IMG/VR virus record: IMGVR_UViG_3300010883_000094
Coordinates: 1-42,740 of that record
Length of the DNA: 42,740 bases
DNA from: a virus
Reading direction: 5' to 3' (one strand)
In this document: positions 7,348-16,662 of the stretch, piece after piece
Position numbering within the stretch: position 1 is the stretch's first letter
Layout of the letters: the number at the start of each line of letters is the position of its first letter
Notes under the pieces: model-generated
What the model saw: only the letters and a program-made list of their open reading frames with translations
Database searches by the model: none
What the model was told of the DNA's origin: nothing
Position numbers and translations under genes: made by a program

Positions 7348-10300
7348 TTAATTCTCCGTTAGTTTTTTAAGGAATTCTATTTCTTTTTCTCTAGTTATTC
7401 TTATGTCACCTAAGAAGGGAGTTCTCTTAGCTATTCTTTCCGCTATGTCCGCCCCGCCACTTATTTTTCTTACTTCACTATCTACTGTATTTATAGCAGG
7501 AGATTGACTTATTACTGCATCGTATAGATTTTCTAGAGGGCTCATCTTGCTAGCGTTAGCACTCATTTCTGCTATAGCCTCTAATGCCATAGCAGGGGTT
7601 CCCATCCAACCAGTGTACTCTGCTGCTCTCCAGTTAGAGGTTCTAGTAAATCTACCTTCTTCGTCATCGTCTTCTAACCAAGGGGCTTTTTCACCGTATA
7701 CTATATAGTCTTTTACCATCATAGATAACATAGCTAGCATATAAGCAGTTAAAATAGAATTAAAAACACTCCTACTCATTGCAGGGTTGCCACTTCTGAT
7801 ATAACCATTCCAAGCCCTGGGAATTACTTGTGCAGTGAAATGGGATATAAATCTTTTAAACTGAGTAAACAGGGCTAGATGAGGGTCTTCTAATATTTTA
7901 GGAGAAGAACCTGGCTCTGGTCTGACAGAGAATTCATCTGTAAAGTTAGTAACCCCTATGATATACTGTTCTTTAATAAACTGAGCATCAGCCGGGTCCA
8001 TTCCTATTCCGTCTAGAATATCTTCTTCTGTTTTACCTGCTATCTTGTCTAGCCTAGCTATAAGCCCTTCAACGTTAATACCATAGTAATTAAGTCTGTC
8101 TCTAGAGTATCTGCCAGCTTCAGTAGTACCCATGCCTAGGTCCTGATCTTGTTTAATTATAGTAAGCATCTTAAGCATTTCATTCCAAGCCGGGCCTGCT
8201 CGAGCTGCTCTCATACCTAAAGTCTGGTTCTCTACTAAATTTAATTTATAAAGTAATGCTGAAGCTTTTTTATAAAAATCAGAATTTAAGTTAGCCCCTT
8301 CTAAGTGGGCAATATCGCTTTTAGGCCTGAGAATCCCTGCTTCTACCTGACGTCTTACCCTAATATCAGTAACAGCTAGTTGTCTTTTAGTTTTATAAGA
8401 TTTACCTGCAATACGACTAGTGCCTTCTTTAATGTCTAGCCCTATTCCTCTAACAAAGATAGCCGCAGCGTCTTTAAGATAAGTTCTCATTTGTTTAGCG
8501 TTTAAACCTATTAAACCATAACTCATTTCCGCTACGTTAGCAAAGAAGTTAGTGTCCATATAAGTTAAGGTAGAAGCAAACAAAATATTTTCTTGTGCCC
8601 ACTTCATTCTTCTGTTTTTAATAGGTCTAAACTCCCCCTTAACCATTTGAATATAGCTTTCAGTGAGGTTAGCAAACTGTAACATTTCGTCTTCAGTTAT
8701 CTCCCCGGCAGCATGGGCTTGTTCTAATAGTCTTGCAGCTACCTCTCCGTTCTTACCGAATCTACTTGCAATACCTATTTCTCTGGTAATAGAGTCCACG
8801 GTTTGTAGAGTATCATTATAGACATTACTGCTTCTATACTTAGCAAACTTAGGGTTACCAAAAACCCCTGCTTCTCTCAATAATTTTCTATCTTCAGAAT
8901 TAAGCCGAGAGTCTTTAGCTCTATCTACAAGCCCTACTATTTGTTTCTCAGTTAACTTTATAGGTGTTCTTTTACTAGTACGCTTATCTGTAGGTAGTGA
9001 CACACCGTCTTCTAATTCAACTCCTCTTAATAAGTCAGAAAAGTTTTTATCTATAGAGCTAGGCAATAAGTTATTAGGTGTTGTAAGAAATCCAGGTATT
9101 AACTGTTTCTTCCCATCTATAGTAGTAGTTATTCCTATTTCATTTTCAGTGCCTGTTGTTTCTAAGTAAGTAATTATATCTTCTTCTATACTAACAAGAG
9201 AATCTTTTAAAGCTTGTAGTTTAACTTTATCTACGTTGGCAGGTAATGTAGCTGGATCCTGATTGAGGTAAGTATATAGGGAGCTCAGCTCTGAGTTAGC
9301 CCCTACTATTTCTTTAATATCAGACTCGCTAGGCATCCCCTTAAACATAGAAGAAAAAGAGACCCCTTGTTCTTGAGTAACACTTAGACCGCTAAATATT
9401 CTTAGCCCGCCAATTAGACCGCCAAGAGTTTGTATATTAATATTATCACTGCCATCTGTTTTTCTATAGTTATTATCTAAAAAGTTTCTGAAGGCTTGCA
9501 AAGCTCTCTTGTGAGGTTTCTTCCCTCCAGTTAAGTTAAGGAAGTCTCTCCAGTATCCCGCACCCTTAGAGTCTTGGTATCTATTAGATAGCTTCTCTAA
9601 GTTATTACTAGAAGATAATTTTTCTTTACCTTGCCAAAGACCTTTACCCTCTTTAACGTCTTTAACTACTTGCAATGGACTGAGCTTTACTCCGTTGTTT
9701 CTTTCCCTCATATTCTCTTCAATAAGAGATACTACTTGTCTTCTTTCTGCGCTCTCAGGGGTCATTTGAGCTACTGAGGAGTTGATACGATCATTCCTAC
9801 TTAATATCCCAGGTATACTATACCCACCACCAACAACAGAACCTATTGCCCCGGCCTCTATCATAGTATACATAAGATTAGTGTAATCTAATTCTGTAGA
9901 GGTAGTAGCGGCAAGCCCTATTTCTTGTATGGCTTCTTGAATAGATTCTGTTGCACCTTCTATACTGCCTCTTTTACCCGCTTCTTTAATAAAGTCAGTT
10001 ATAGTTCTTTTAGCAAGTATCTGTTTCTTTGCTAGTATTTCTAATGTATCACTAGCCTTAAACAACTCTTCCATAGTAGCTTTGTCTAGGTTTTCACTAG
10101 CTGTTTTTCTAATCTCATCAGTTGTAGGCCTAACACCATCAGGTAATTGAGGGCCCATATTTAGTCTATCTTCTTCTCGCTTAACAAATTTTTCTAGTAA
10201 CTCTCTTCTACCATCTTTAGTAAAAGCATTAGATCCTGCAGTTAATTTAGAGAAACCAAACCTATCTACTAACGCTATAGGCATAGCAATACCTGCAGCT

Positions 10301-11469
10301 ATGAGAGGGTCTTTCTCTCCTTCGGGTTGTCCCTGGTAGACAGAAGAAACAGCCATCATGAATGTTGTAGCAGTACCTGCAACGAGAGAGCCAACGGGTC
10401 CACCCACAGCAAAACCTCCTGCGGAAGCTGCTCCAATCACCCCAAGCTGAGGACCGTATTGGATTATAGAAGATGACACGAACCTCCCTACATCTAAAGG
10501 ATTTCTGATATCCCATAGCCCTGTGGTGTAGCCTGCTTCTAACAATCTATTTTCGTTTTCAGCTACCCACTCTTCTCCCCAAGTCTCTATTGTGTTAGAA
10601 TTAACTAGGTCTCCGCCCCATTGAGTAACACCTGCAGCTGTATTCTCTAGGAGATATAAACTTTTTTCTCCAGCGTTCCACATTTCTCCCCAGAATTTAG
10701 GTTTACCTTGATCTAGCTCGTTGAATTTTTTATCTATACTATAGGCAGAGGGTTCACTGTTAACCGAAATAGTTAATGCTTCTCTATTAGCAAGCAGTTC
10801 TTGCTCTAGCTCTGCTCTTTTTGTTTCGTCTTTTTCTTTCTCTAGTGCACTCTTAATTTTATTTATCTCAGCAACGTAATAATCTTTTTGTAAATTAGAC
10901 CCGTGAAATAGTTGATCTGCAGTCCCATAAACGGACCTTAAAAAGTCTTCTGGTCTAACAACGCTTTCAACTATCGCCCTGGCTTTATCCCCTGCAGAGA
11001 TATTACTACCTTTGTCTCTAAAACTATCAGAGAAAGCCCCGATATTTCTTAGGGCTTGCTGTTCTTTTTTCATAAAACGATTAACGCTTACTACTCTTTC
11101 TTCGTGGAGATAATTTGAAAGGGTTTGTCCGTCTGCGCTCTGAGGGTCACCTAGGTTTCTACCGAAGAAACCTTTTTTACCAGTCAAATTTTCTTGGTCA
11201 AAATTTCTACCTGTTATAACATCTCTTACCGCTTTCTGCGAGGCTCTAGCTCCGTACTGCCCTACTTGAAACTCCCCTTGTTCTCCAAACCTAGCAACTT
11301 CAGGGGTGTCTATATTTTCTAATCTAGTACTGATACCGTTTTCAGTGGTGAGAGTATCACCGTCTCTCACAGAAAAAGTTTTATCCCCTAATATAATATC
11401 GCTACCGGGGAGTGTTGCAGCAGGTTCTTTCTTTTCTGCGTCAGGTATTAAGAAACTAAAATCTCGCAT
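7348..11469 (-). CDS. Large ejection (internal virion) protein with N-terminal staphylococcal nuclease domain
   Basis: A 1373-aa protein in the position of the large T7-type internal core proteins. Residues 30-130 form a staphylococcal nuclease (thermonuclease) domain with all active-site residues in place: D36-G-D38-T39 (SNase D21), R49 (R35), D54 and E57 in RLENIDTPE (D40, E43), and R104 in FGRNLG (R87), followed by a DG-x-LSNYL segment as in the family. A predicted coiled coil covers about 196-232. A glycine-rich hydrophobic stretch at about 341-376 and another hydrophobic segment near the C-terminus (about 1255-1275) could contact membranes during DNA delivery. The gene lies between the transglycosylase and the polymerase-like gene with very short gaps. 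The nuclease assignment is strong; the role in ejection is inferred from context. Confidence 0.85.
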   Translation of the reverse strand: MRDFSFLIPDAEKKEPAATLPGSDIILGDKTFSVRDGDTLTTENGISTRLENIDTPEVARFGEQGEFQVGQYGARASQKAVRDVITGRNFDQENLTGKKGFFGRNLGDPQSADGQTLSNYLHEERVVSVNRFMKKEQQALRNIGAFSDSFRDKGSNISAGDKARAIVESVVRPEDFLRSVYGTADQLFHGSNLQKDYYVAEINKIKSALEKEKDETKRAELEQELLANREALTISVNSEPSAYSIDKKFNELDQGKPKFWGEMWNAGEKSLYLLENTAAGVTQWGGDLVNSNTIETWGEEWVAENENRLLEAGYTTGLWDIRNPLDVGRFVSSSIIQYGPQLGVIGAASAGGFAVGGPVGSLVAGTATTFMMAVSSVYQGQPEGEKDPLIAAGIAMPIALVDRFGFSKLTAGSNAFTKDGRRELLEKFVKREEDRLNMGPQLPDGVRPTTDEIRKTASENLDKATMEELFKASDTLEILAKKQILAKRTITDFIKEAGKRGSIEGATESIQEAIQEIGLAATTSTELDYTNLMYTMIEAGAIGSVVGGGYSIPGILSRNDRINSSVAQMTPESAERRQVVSLIEENMRERNNGVKLSPLQVVKDVKEGKGLWQGKEKLSSSNNLEKLSNRYQDSKGAGYWRDFLNLTGGKKPHKRALQAFRNFLDNNYRKTDGSDNINIQTLGGLIGGLRIFSGLSVTQEQGVSFSSMFKGMPSESDIKEIVGANSELSSLYTYLNQDPATLPANVDKVKLQALKDSLVSIEEDIITYLETTGTENEIGITTTIDGKKQLIPGFLTTPNNLLPSSIDKNFSDLLRGVELEDGVSLPTDKRTSKRTPIKLTEKQIVGLVDRAKDSRLNSEDRKLLREAGVFGNPKFAKYRSSNVYNDTLQTVDSITREIGIASRFGKNGEVAARLLEQAHAAGEITEDEMLQFANLTESYIQMVKGEFRPIKNRRMKWAQENILFASTLTYMDTNFFANVAEMSYGLIGLNAKQMRTYLKDAAAIFVRGIGLDIKEGTSRIAGKSYKTKRQLAVTDIRVRRQVEAGILRPKSDIAHLEGANLNSDFYKKASALLYKLNLVENQTLGMRAARAGPAWNEMLKMLTIIKQDQDLGMGTTEAGRYSRDRLNYYGINVEGLIARLDKIAGKTEEDILDGIGMDPADAQFIKEQYIIGVTNFTDEFSVRPEPGSSPKILEDPHLALFTQFKRFISHFTAQVIPRAWNGYIRSGNPAMSRSVFNSILTAYMLAMLSMMVKDYIVYGEKAPWLEDDDEEGRFTRTSNWRAAEYTGWMGTPAMALEAIAEMSANASKMSPLENLYDAVISQSPAINTVDSEVRKISGGADIAERIAKRTPFLGDIRITREKEIEFLKKLTEN

Positions 11470-11487
11470 ACGAGTACCTACTCTTTC

Positions 11488-14331
11488 TTATTTAGCTATG
11501 TATTGCCCTAATAGAATAGTCCTAACATAATCATTAGGTGCGTTAAGAATATTTCTTCGTTGTTTATCTTTCTCAGGGGATCCGCTGAGTTCAGAAAACC
11601 CTGGGGTCAACTTAGCTTGATCTAGACTAGTATACAAGCTAGCACCACTTTGTGTGAGGTACTGTTCTATTTCTTGTACTGCCATGTTGGCACTTTTAAT
11701 GCCACCTAAATCAGATATAAACTTATCTATATCTTTTTGCCCCATGTTTTCTATCTTTTTTATTTCGGCCTGTTGAGAACCACCGAGTGCTAATAGTTTA
11801 AACATAGACTCTAAGCCAATACCCTCTGGTATCATCTCAGGATTTAACTTTAAAAGATCATCTAGTATATGTACCATATCTTCATTAGATCTGTTAAGAT
11901 ACTTACCTGCTTTTACCACAGCTTGATTGATTGAGCTTTCAGATAGTTCTTCTCCACCCCCAAACTTTTTGCTTAAGTTTTTATTTTCTTCTTTTGATAG
12001 GGCTTTAAAGTAATCAGCAGCCCAATCAGGATTGTTAGTAATAATATCTTGAGAAGTGTCTTCCCATTCTTTTCCGACCTCAAACGGAGTCATTTCCCCG
12101 TTTATCATAGTGACTCTTCTGCCTGTACCGTCCATTAGAGGCCAAGAATCCTGTAAGTATCTTGTACCAACTTTACGGACTTGGTCTGCAGCTTTACTAA
12201 AGTCTACTAACCCAGCCCATTCACTCATTTGGCTTTGATCTGCCATAAGAGTCCTGGCAAGTATTTCATCTCCTGCAGCTAAAGCAGCTTGAATTTTCTT
12301 TCTTTGTTCAGGGGTGTAGAAGTCAGACCCTTTTCCGAAGAGACTTCTAAGACTGTTCATTACTTGTTGTCTGTTTCCTGAAGCTCTTGACCCCAGTGTT
12401 TGCCTAAGTTTAACATCATCAAGTACCTGCTTACCAGCAAATCTCATTGAACCGCCGTGGCTACCACCTGATAATCTACCTCCAGCATAATACAACATAG
12501 CTCTCATAACGTCTTGTTTGTTAAAACCAAAGGTTTCTTCTATAGTTTTAAATATATCTGTACCATCAGTTTTATTTCCGTCAGGGCCAGCTATTACTAT
12601 TTTTCCTTTATCTTGGCCTTCATTTAAAAAATCATTATCTGACATTTCTACTGTATGTATACCGTCTGTAACAACTTTTCCATCTGGAGAAGTAATTACT
12701 TTTTCACTTAAACGTTTAGTAATTACTTTTTCACTTAAACGTTTAGTAATCTCTTCATCATAAGTACTATCGGGTAAAGGGCCAACTGCAGGGGGTTGCT
12801 TTGTAATAAAAGAGTCTAACATTTTATTACGTGCTACTACTTCTGCGTCTTCTCTTCTTTCTAATAATGGTTTAAAATTTATAAACTTATTAAAGTTTTC
12901 AGTAACTGCACCGGTTAAATTATTAAACCTATCTCCCACAGAAGAAAGAGGTTCTACAACATGGGGTCCAGGGACGTTTTGAATACTTGAACTTAATGTT
13001 TTTTTCATTTGATCAACAAAATTACGAGTAGGATTATAACCTAACCTTACTGCTTCATCTTGTCTTAGTTTTTCATACTGGGAGATAGGCCCAGTAGCTG
13101 CCATAGTATTTTTAAGCCTGTAGTCTTTTCTTCCAGACTCTCGTCGTTCATCTTCTCTTTGAATACTTCTGCCTTGCTCTATCATTCTTGATATAATAGC
13201 ATTATTAGCGGGTATTTGAGCAGCCTCTGCGGGTATAACTGCTTCTCCAGGGGTTAGCATAGCTGGAACAGTATCATCAGCAGTTCCTCCAGGAGGATTA
13301 CGCATTGCTTCAACATTATCTAGTATTTCACCTACATTCATATCGCTGAGATTTCTGTCGGTAGGCCCTCTTCTACTTAGTATATCAAGATAGGTAGAGA
13401 TGTCAGGTTGTACCATACTATTTCCTTTATTATATCCTTTTATTACTACTCCTGGATTCTGAATAGCTTGTCTTTGTATTTGTCCTGCCTTTATTGCACT
13501 TAACGCGTTAGCGTCAATACCCATCGGCGCAGGTACAACAGAAATACTACTAGTATTAATGTCACCCCCAAGTGCAGGCACGACTGCACCACTATTTCCT
13601 TCCTCTAATCTTTGCGCTATTAAAGCTTGCAAAGCAGCATCATAAGGATCTTGTGTGGAAGGAGTATTTAATTGAGCAACTTCCATAGGTCTAGGTAAAG
13701 GAGGAAATCCATTTTCAATTTGACTAAAGTTAAAAACGCCTGCTAGAGTATCTTTACCTTTATCTGTCTTAATATAAGGTGGTTTTTCTGTTGTTCCAAA
13801 ATCTTTAGTATAGCCTAAAATAAAGTTTAGATAATCAATAGTCTCTTGATTGTTAGGCACTCCGCCAATTTTAGAGACTGCACCGAAGCCTGCGTTATAA
13901 GCAGCAACAGCTAAGTCGTAGTCGCCATCATACCTCTTTAATAATGCCTGTAAGTAGTTCCCTGAAAAATCTAAATTAGTTTTTTCATTATGCATATTTG
14001 GTATTATAGAGTTAATCCAATTATTTTTTTCTTCTTTGGACAAACTCTCCCAAAAAGATTCTGGCCCTCGATCTTTTTCTTCTTTATTGGCTCTATCTGT
14101 ATTATAAGCTTTTTCTAATTTATTATACGAAGGAGAAAATCCCTCAACCCCTATTCCGGGCTGTAAAAAGGTAGAAGGAAGGATCTGACCTAACCCTCTT
14201 GCGTTGTCTTCAGAGATTTTACTAGTGTCAAAAGAGCTTTCTCTAAAAACAAGTTTTTCAAATATACCGGGGTCTATCTTTCGATCGGCTGCTACCCTTT
14301 TAAGGTACTCTATAATCTGTTGTTCATTCAT
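11488..14331 (-). CDS. Ejection protein with N-terminal lytic transglycosylase (SLT) domain
   Basis: A 947-aa protein whose first roughly 180 residues are a soluble lytic transglycosylase domain: catalytic E31 in FRESSFD, then ARGLGQILPST, and the AVAAYNAG motif followed by an ETIDYLNFIL helix. In T7, gp16 carries the same domain at its N-terminus and opens the murein when the genome enters the cell. The rest is low-complexity and helical, with a DDTVPAMLTPGEAVIPA segment often seen in phage structural proteins. An exact tandem duplication of nine residues (VITKRLSEK) sits in the middle. The start has only a weak ribosome site, 14 bases behind the previous stop, so translation may be coupled. 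Confidence 0.9.
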   Translation of the reverse strand: MNEQQIIEYLKRVAADRKIDPGIFEKLVFRESSFDTSKISEDNARGLGQILPSTFLQPGIGVEGFSPSYNKLEKAYNTDRANKEEKDRGPESFWESLSKEEKNNWINSIIPNMHNEKTNLDFSGNYLQALLKRYDGDYDLAVAAYNAGFGAVSKIGGVPNNQETIDYLNFILGYTKDFGTTEKPPYIKTDKGKDTLAGVFNFSQIENGFPPLPRPMEVAQLNTPSTQDPYDAALQALIAQRLEEGNSGAVVPALGGDINTSSISVVPAPMGIDANALSAIKAGQIQRQAIQNPGVVIKGYNKGNSMVQPDISTYLDILSRRGPTDRNLSDMNVGEILDNVEAMRNPPGGTADDTVPAMLTPGEAVIPAEAAQIPANNAIISRMIEQGRSIQREDERRESGRKDYRLKNTMAATGPISQYEKLRQDEAVRLGYNPTRNFVDQMKKTLSSSIQNVPGPHVVEPLSSVGDRFNNLTGAVTENFNKFINFKPLLERREDAEVVARNKMLDSFITKQPPAVGPLPDSTYDEEITKRLSEKVITKRLSEKVITSPDGKVVTDGIHTVEMSDNDFLNEGQDKGKIVIAGPDGNKTDGTDIFKTIEETFGFNKQDVMRAMLYYAGGRLSGGSHGGSMRFAGKQVLDDVKLRQTLGSRASGNRQQVMNSLRSLFGKGSDFYTPEQRKKIQAALAAGDEILARTLMADQSQMSEWAGLVDFSKAADQVRKVGTRYLQDSWPLMDGTGRRVTMINGEMTPFEVGKEWEDTSQDIITNNPDWAADYFKALSKEENKNLSKKFGGGEELSESSINQAVVKAGKYLNRSNEDMVHILDDLLKLNPEMIPEGIGLESMFKLLALGGSQQAEIKKIENMGQKDIDKFISDLGGIKSANMAVQEIEQYLTQSGASLYTSLDQAKLTPGFSELSGSPEKDKQRRNILNAPNDYVRTILLGQYIAK
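12691..12744. repeat. 27-bp exact tandem duplication inside the transglycosylase gene
   Basis: Two identical 27-bp copies (12691-12717 and 12718-12744), with the first bases of a third, encode VITKRLSEK twice in frame. The identity at DNA level points to a recent slippage event that kept the reading frame. Confidence 0.95.
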
Positions 14332-14345
14332 AAGATTACTTTCTT

Positions 14346-15995
14346 TTAGTCAGCCTTATTTCTCTTCATCATCATGTCATAGAGCTTAGCATCATGTAGT
14401 TCATCTGCTCTTTGTTCAGATCTCTGAACTTTAAAACTATCTAACTGTTTTTTAGATGAAGGGCCTCCAGACATAGGGCCTGCTACCCCTCCTCCAGGAC
14501 CACTAAATGGCCCAACTTGATCAAGAATATAAGGTGAAAGTCTTAAAAAATTTTCTTTCATCTTATCCATAAAACTGCTCCTTCTTTCAGATGGCTCAGA
14601 ATTAGATGAAGGGCCTCCAGACATAGGGCCTGCTATCCCCCCAAGGCTAGGAATTAGGTAATCAAGATCACCTGAAGGGTAAGGTTTTAAGAACTTTTCT
14701 TTCATCCTATCTATAAAACTACTCTCTCCAGCTGCTGGAGGAAGAGGAGATTCTCTTATTCTATCGTGAAAAGGCAAATTGTCAAAGTCCCTGACTGGAG
14801 GAATTTGTGGTCCAAAGAAAGGAAAATTTCTTGGCCCTACTGGAAGCTGAGGTCTTCGATCCATAGCAGGCATATCATATCCATTAGAAGGAGTTTCGGG
14901 GACTATCTCTACTGGCATACCTTTACCCCCACCTAGAGTACCCGCATTGCCCGGAGAGTAGGACCTATAAGTTCCCGCTGGGTTTCTATAAATTAAATCA
15001 TCAGAAAAAGCACTGCCAGTAAAAGGACTTGCCATAGGCCCGTTGAAGACAAAATTATTAGGGTCTGTAGGACCATCGTAAATACCTTCGAATCTTCTAG
15101 GGTCTGTAGGGCCATCGTAAATACCTTCGAATCTTCTAGGGTCTGTAGGTCCACCATAAACGAGAGGGTCTATTCTTATAGTAGGGTCTACACCAGAGGT
15201 ACCGTGATTAAAGCCTTGCATAGGCAAATTATGAGGCTGTACGTAAGGAGTAGGTATCATTCCTACGCTTGCCTGCATAGGTGTTACTCCTTTTCTAGAA
15301 GTAAGATCAGCATAAGCGTCTCTTATCATTTCATCTTCAGAAGACATTGGTGTAGGAGAATCATATTTAACAAAATTAGACCCATCACCGTATTTCATAG
15401 GGTTTATTCCCGCTACATTAGCAGTGCCTTTGTTAAGAGGTATACCCATTCTTAGTTTATGTTCATCTTCGGGACTAAGTTCAAAAATCATTTCAATATC
15501 ATCATGATCAGCCCAAGCGCCACTAGGCATAGCTCTCCTATAATTTTGTTTAGCTGCATGATAATCTAATCTTGGCCCGTAGGTTTTAAATATAGGAGAG
15601 CTCGAAGCCATATCCATATAAGAAGGATGGCTCTCTTTCTTTTTAACTTTTTCAGTACCTTGTTTAAACATAAAAGGTAATGCGGCAATAGCTAAAGGGC
15701 CTAACATAGGGGCTAGACTTGCCATAGCACCTCCGGCACCACTCATAGCACCTAATATTCCTGACCCAGCAGTAGCAGCAGGCCCCATAGCTTGTAACAC
15801 CCCTGGTGCAGCATTAGACGCAACTGTACCTGCTGTGCCTAATACTTTAGGTATCAGTGCTTCTCCTACCGCAGTCCCTAGGGCTGCATTCATTTCTCTT
15901 TCTTGATTAACAGGAGCACCTGGAATACCTGCTCGCTGTACTCCTGGTAACATAGACATATTTTCTTTTTCTTTATTAATACCTAAGCTTAACAT
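14346..15995 (-). CDS. Hydrophobic, repeat-bearing virion protein (probable ejection protein)
   Basis: A 549-aa protein that I do not recognise as a family. Residues about 45-110 are rich in Gly, Ala, Met and Pro and hydrophobic (for example APMLGPLAIAALPFMF), suited to membrane insertion. The rest is Pro/Gly-rich and probably disordered. It has a 13-residue tandem repeat (DPRRFEGIYDGPT) and a duplicated segment of about 50 residues near the C-terminus around AGPMSGGPSS and a basic helix (xxFMDKMKENFL). A strong AGGAGG site precedes the ATG. It lies between the gp14-like and transglycosylase genes, which suggests that it is injected and helps form the trans-envelope channel; this is inference from position and composition. 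Confidence 0.75.
   Translation of the reverse strand: MLSLGINKEKENMSMLPGVQRAGIPGAPVNQEREMNAALGTAVGEALIPKVLGTAGTVASNAAPGVLQAMGPAATAGSGILGAMSGAGGAMASLAPMLGPLAIAALPFMFKQGTEKVKKKESHPSYMDMASSSPIFKTYGPRLDYHAAKQNYRRAMPSGAWADHDDIEMIFELSPEDEHKLRMGIPLNKGTANVAGINPMKYGDGSNFVKYDSPTPMSSEDEMIRDAYADLTSRKGVTPMQASVGMIPTPYVQPHNLPMQGFNHGTSGVDPTIRIDPLVYGGPTDPRRFEGIYDGPTDPRRFEGIYDGPTDPNNFVFNGPMASPFTGSAFSDDLIYRNPAGTYRSYSPGNAGTLGGGKGMPVEIVPETPSNGYDMPAMDRRPQLPVGPRNFPFFGPQIPPVRDFDNLPFHDRIRESPLPPAAGESSFIDRMKEKFLKPYPSGDLDYLIPSLGGIAGPMSGGPSSNSEPSERRSSFMDKMKENFLRLSPYILDQVGPFSGPGGGVAGPMSGGPSSKKQLDSFKVQRSEQRADELHDAKLYDMMMKRNKAD
14452..14635. repeat. Direct repeat pair, 34 bp, spaced by 150 bp
   Basis: The same 34 bases occur at 14452-14485 and 14602-14635 and encode the AGPMSGGPSS segment in the 549-aa protein. 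Flanking sequence is also similar, so a 150-bp (50-codon) unit seems to have been duplicated in frame and then diverged. Confidence 0.85.
15061..15138. repeat. 39-bp tandem repeat, two near-identical copies plus a partial third
   Basis: Copies at 15061-15099 and 15100-15138 differ by a single base, and a third diverged start follows. They encode the 13-residue DPRRFEGIYDGPT unit in frame within the 549-aa virion protein. Confidence 0.92.
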
Positions 15996-15996
15996 A

Positions 15997-16662
15997 TTAT
16001 TTTCCTCCTGTAGCTTGTTGGTTAGCGTTATTTCCTATACCAAAGAGGGCAGCCATTCTTTCTAGCCCTTGATAATTAGCGTCTAGTTCAGATTGTTGTT
16101 GTTCTTGCTTAAGCCCTCCTACTTCTGCCAGAGTAGTACCTCCCGCTGTAGCTCCAGTCATAGCTTCTTGTCTAGCCGCGTCTTGTCTGGCTTGATCTCC
16201 CCTCATAGCATCATAGTCTATACCAGCAAACTGGGCAGCCATTTCAGCATCGAACACAGAGTCTCTTACACCATCTCTTCCGCCTCCTACATTGGAGAGG
16301 GTCCCCATAGTAGCTCCCTCGCCTTTTCTACCTACCTGTGCTCGATAAGCTGCAGCATTTTTTAACGCCTCAGTATCAGTAGCTCCTCCTCCGCCAGCTA
16401 TACCTGCAGCTAGCCCAGCCATTTTATCTTGCATAGCAGCACCGCCGGTAAGGGCGTCAAAGCCTGCGTTCTGTTCATTGGTCAGCCCTGCTACTTGACT
16501 GAGATCCCCTGAATTGAAAGCATCCTGTACTGATGACATACCTCCTTCAATATAAGGCTTCATCCAATCAGGAAGTGTTTCAACTGTTTCAGCGCCTCCG
16601 CCTTTCCAGTTCATGTGTTCTACGACTGGTTTCATATATTGATTAAAAGGGTGGTATAACAT
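15997..16662 (-). CDS. Internal virion protein, T7 gp14-like
   Basis: A 221-aa protein rich in Ala, Gly and Gln, with helical Gln/Ala-rich C-terminal part (QEQQQSELDANYQGLERMAALFG) typical of gp14-like ejection proteins of T7-type podophages. No catalytic motif is seen. It starts with AGGAG nine bases before an ATG that overlaps the previous stop (TAATG), and ends next to the start of the 549-aa gene. In T7, gp14 is the outer-membrane part of the injection channel; that role here is inferred from gene order and composition. Confidence 0.65.
   Translation of the reverse strand: MLYHPFNQYMKPVVEHMNWKGGGAETVETLPDWMKPYIEGGMSSVQDAFNSGDLSQVAGLTNEQNAGFDALTGGAAMQDKMAGLAAGIAGGGGATDTEALKNAAAYRAQVGRKGEGATMGTLSNVGGGRDGVRDSVFDAEMAAQFAGIDYDAMRGDQARQDAARQEAMTGATAGGTTLAEVGGLKQEQQQSELDANYQGLERMAALFGIGNNANQQATGGK

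Noticed and set aside
10262-10516. Minus-strand 84-codon frame inside the nuclease ejection gene
   Set aside because: Same strand but different frame within a clear long gene; Arg/Cys/Trp-rich product typical of an out-of-frame read.
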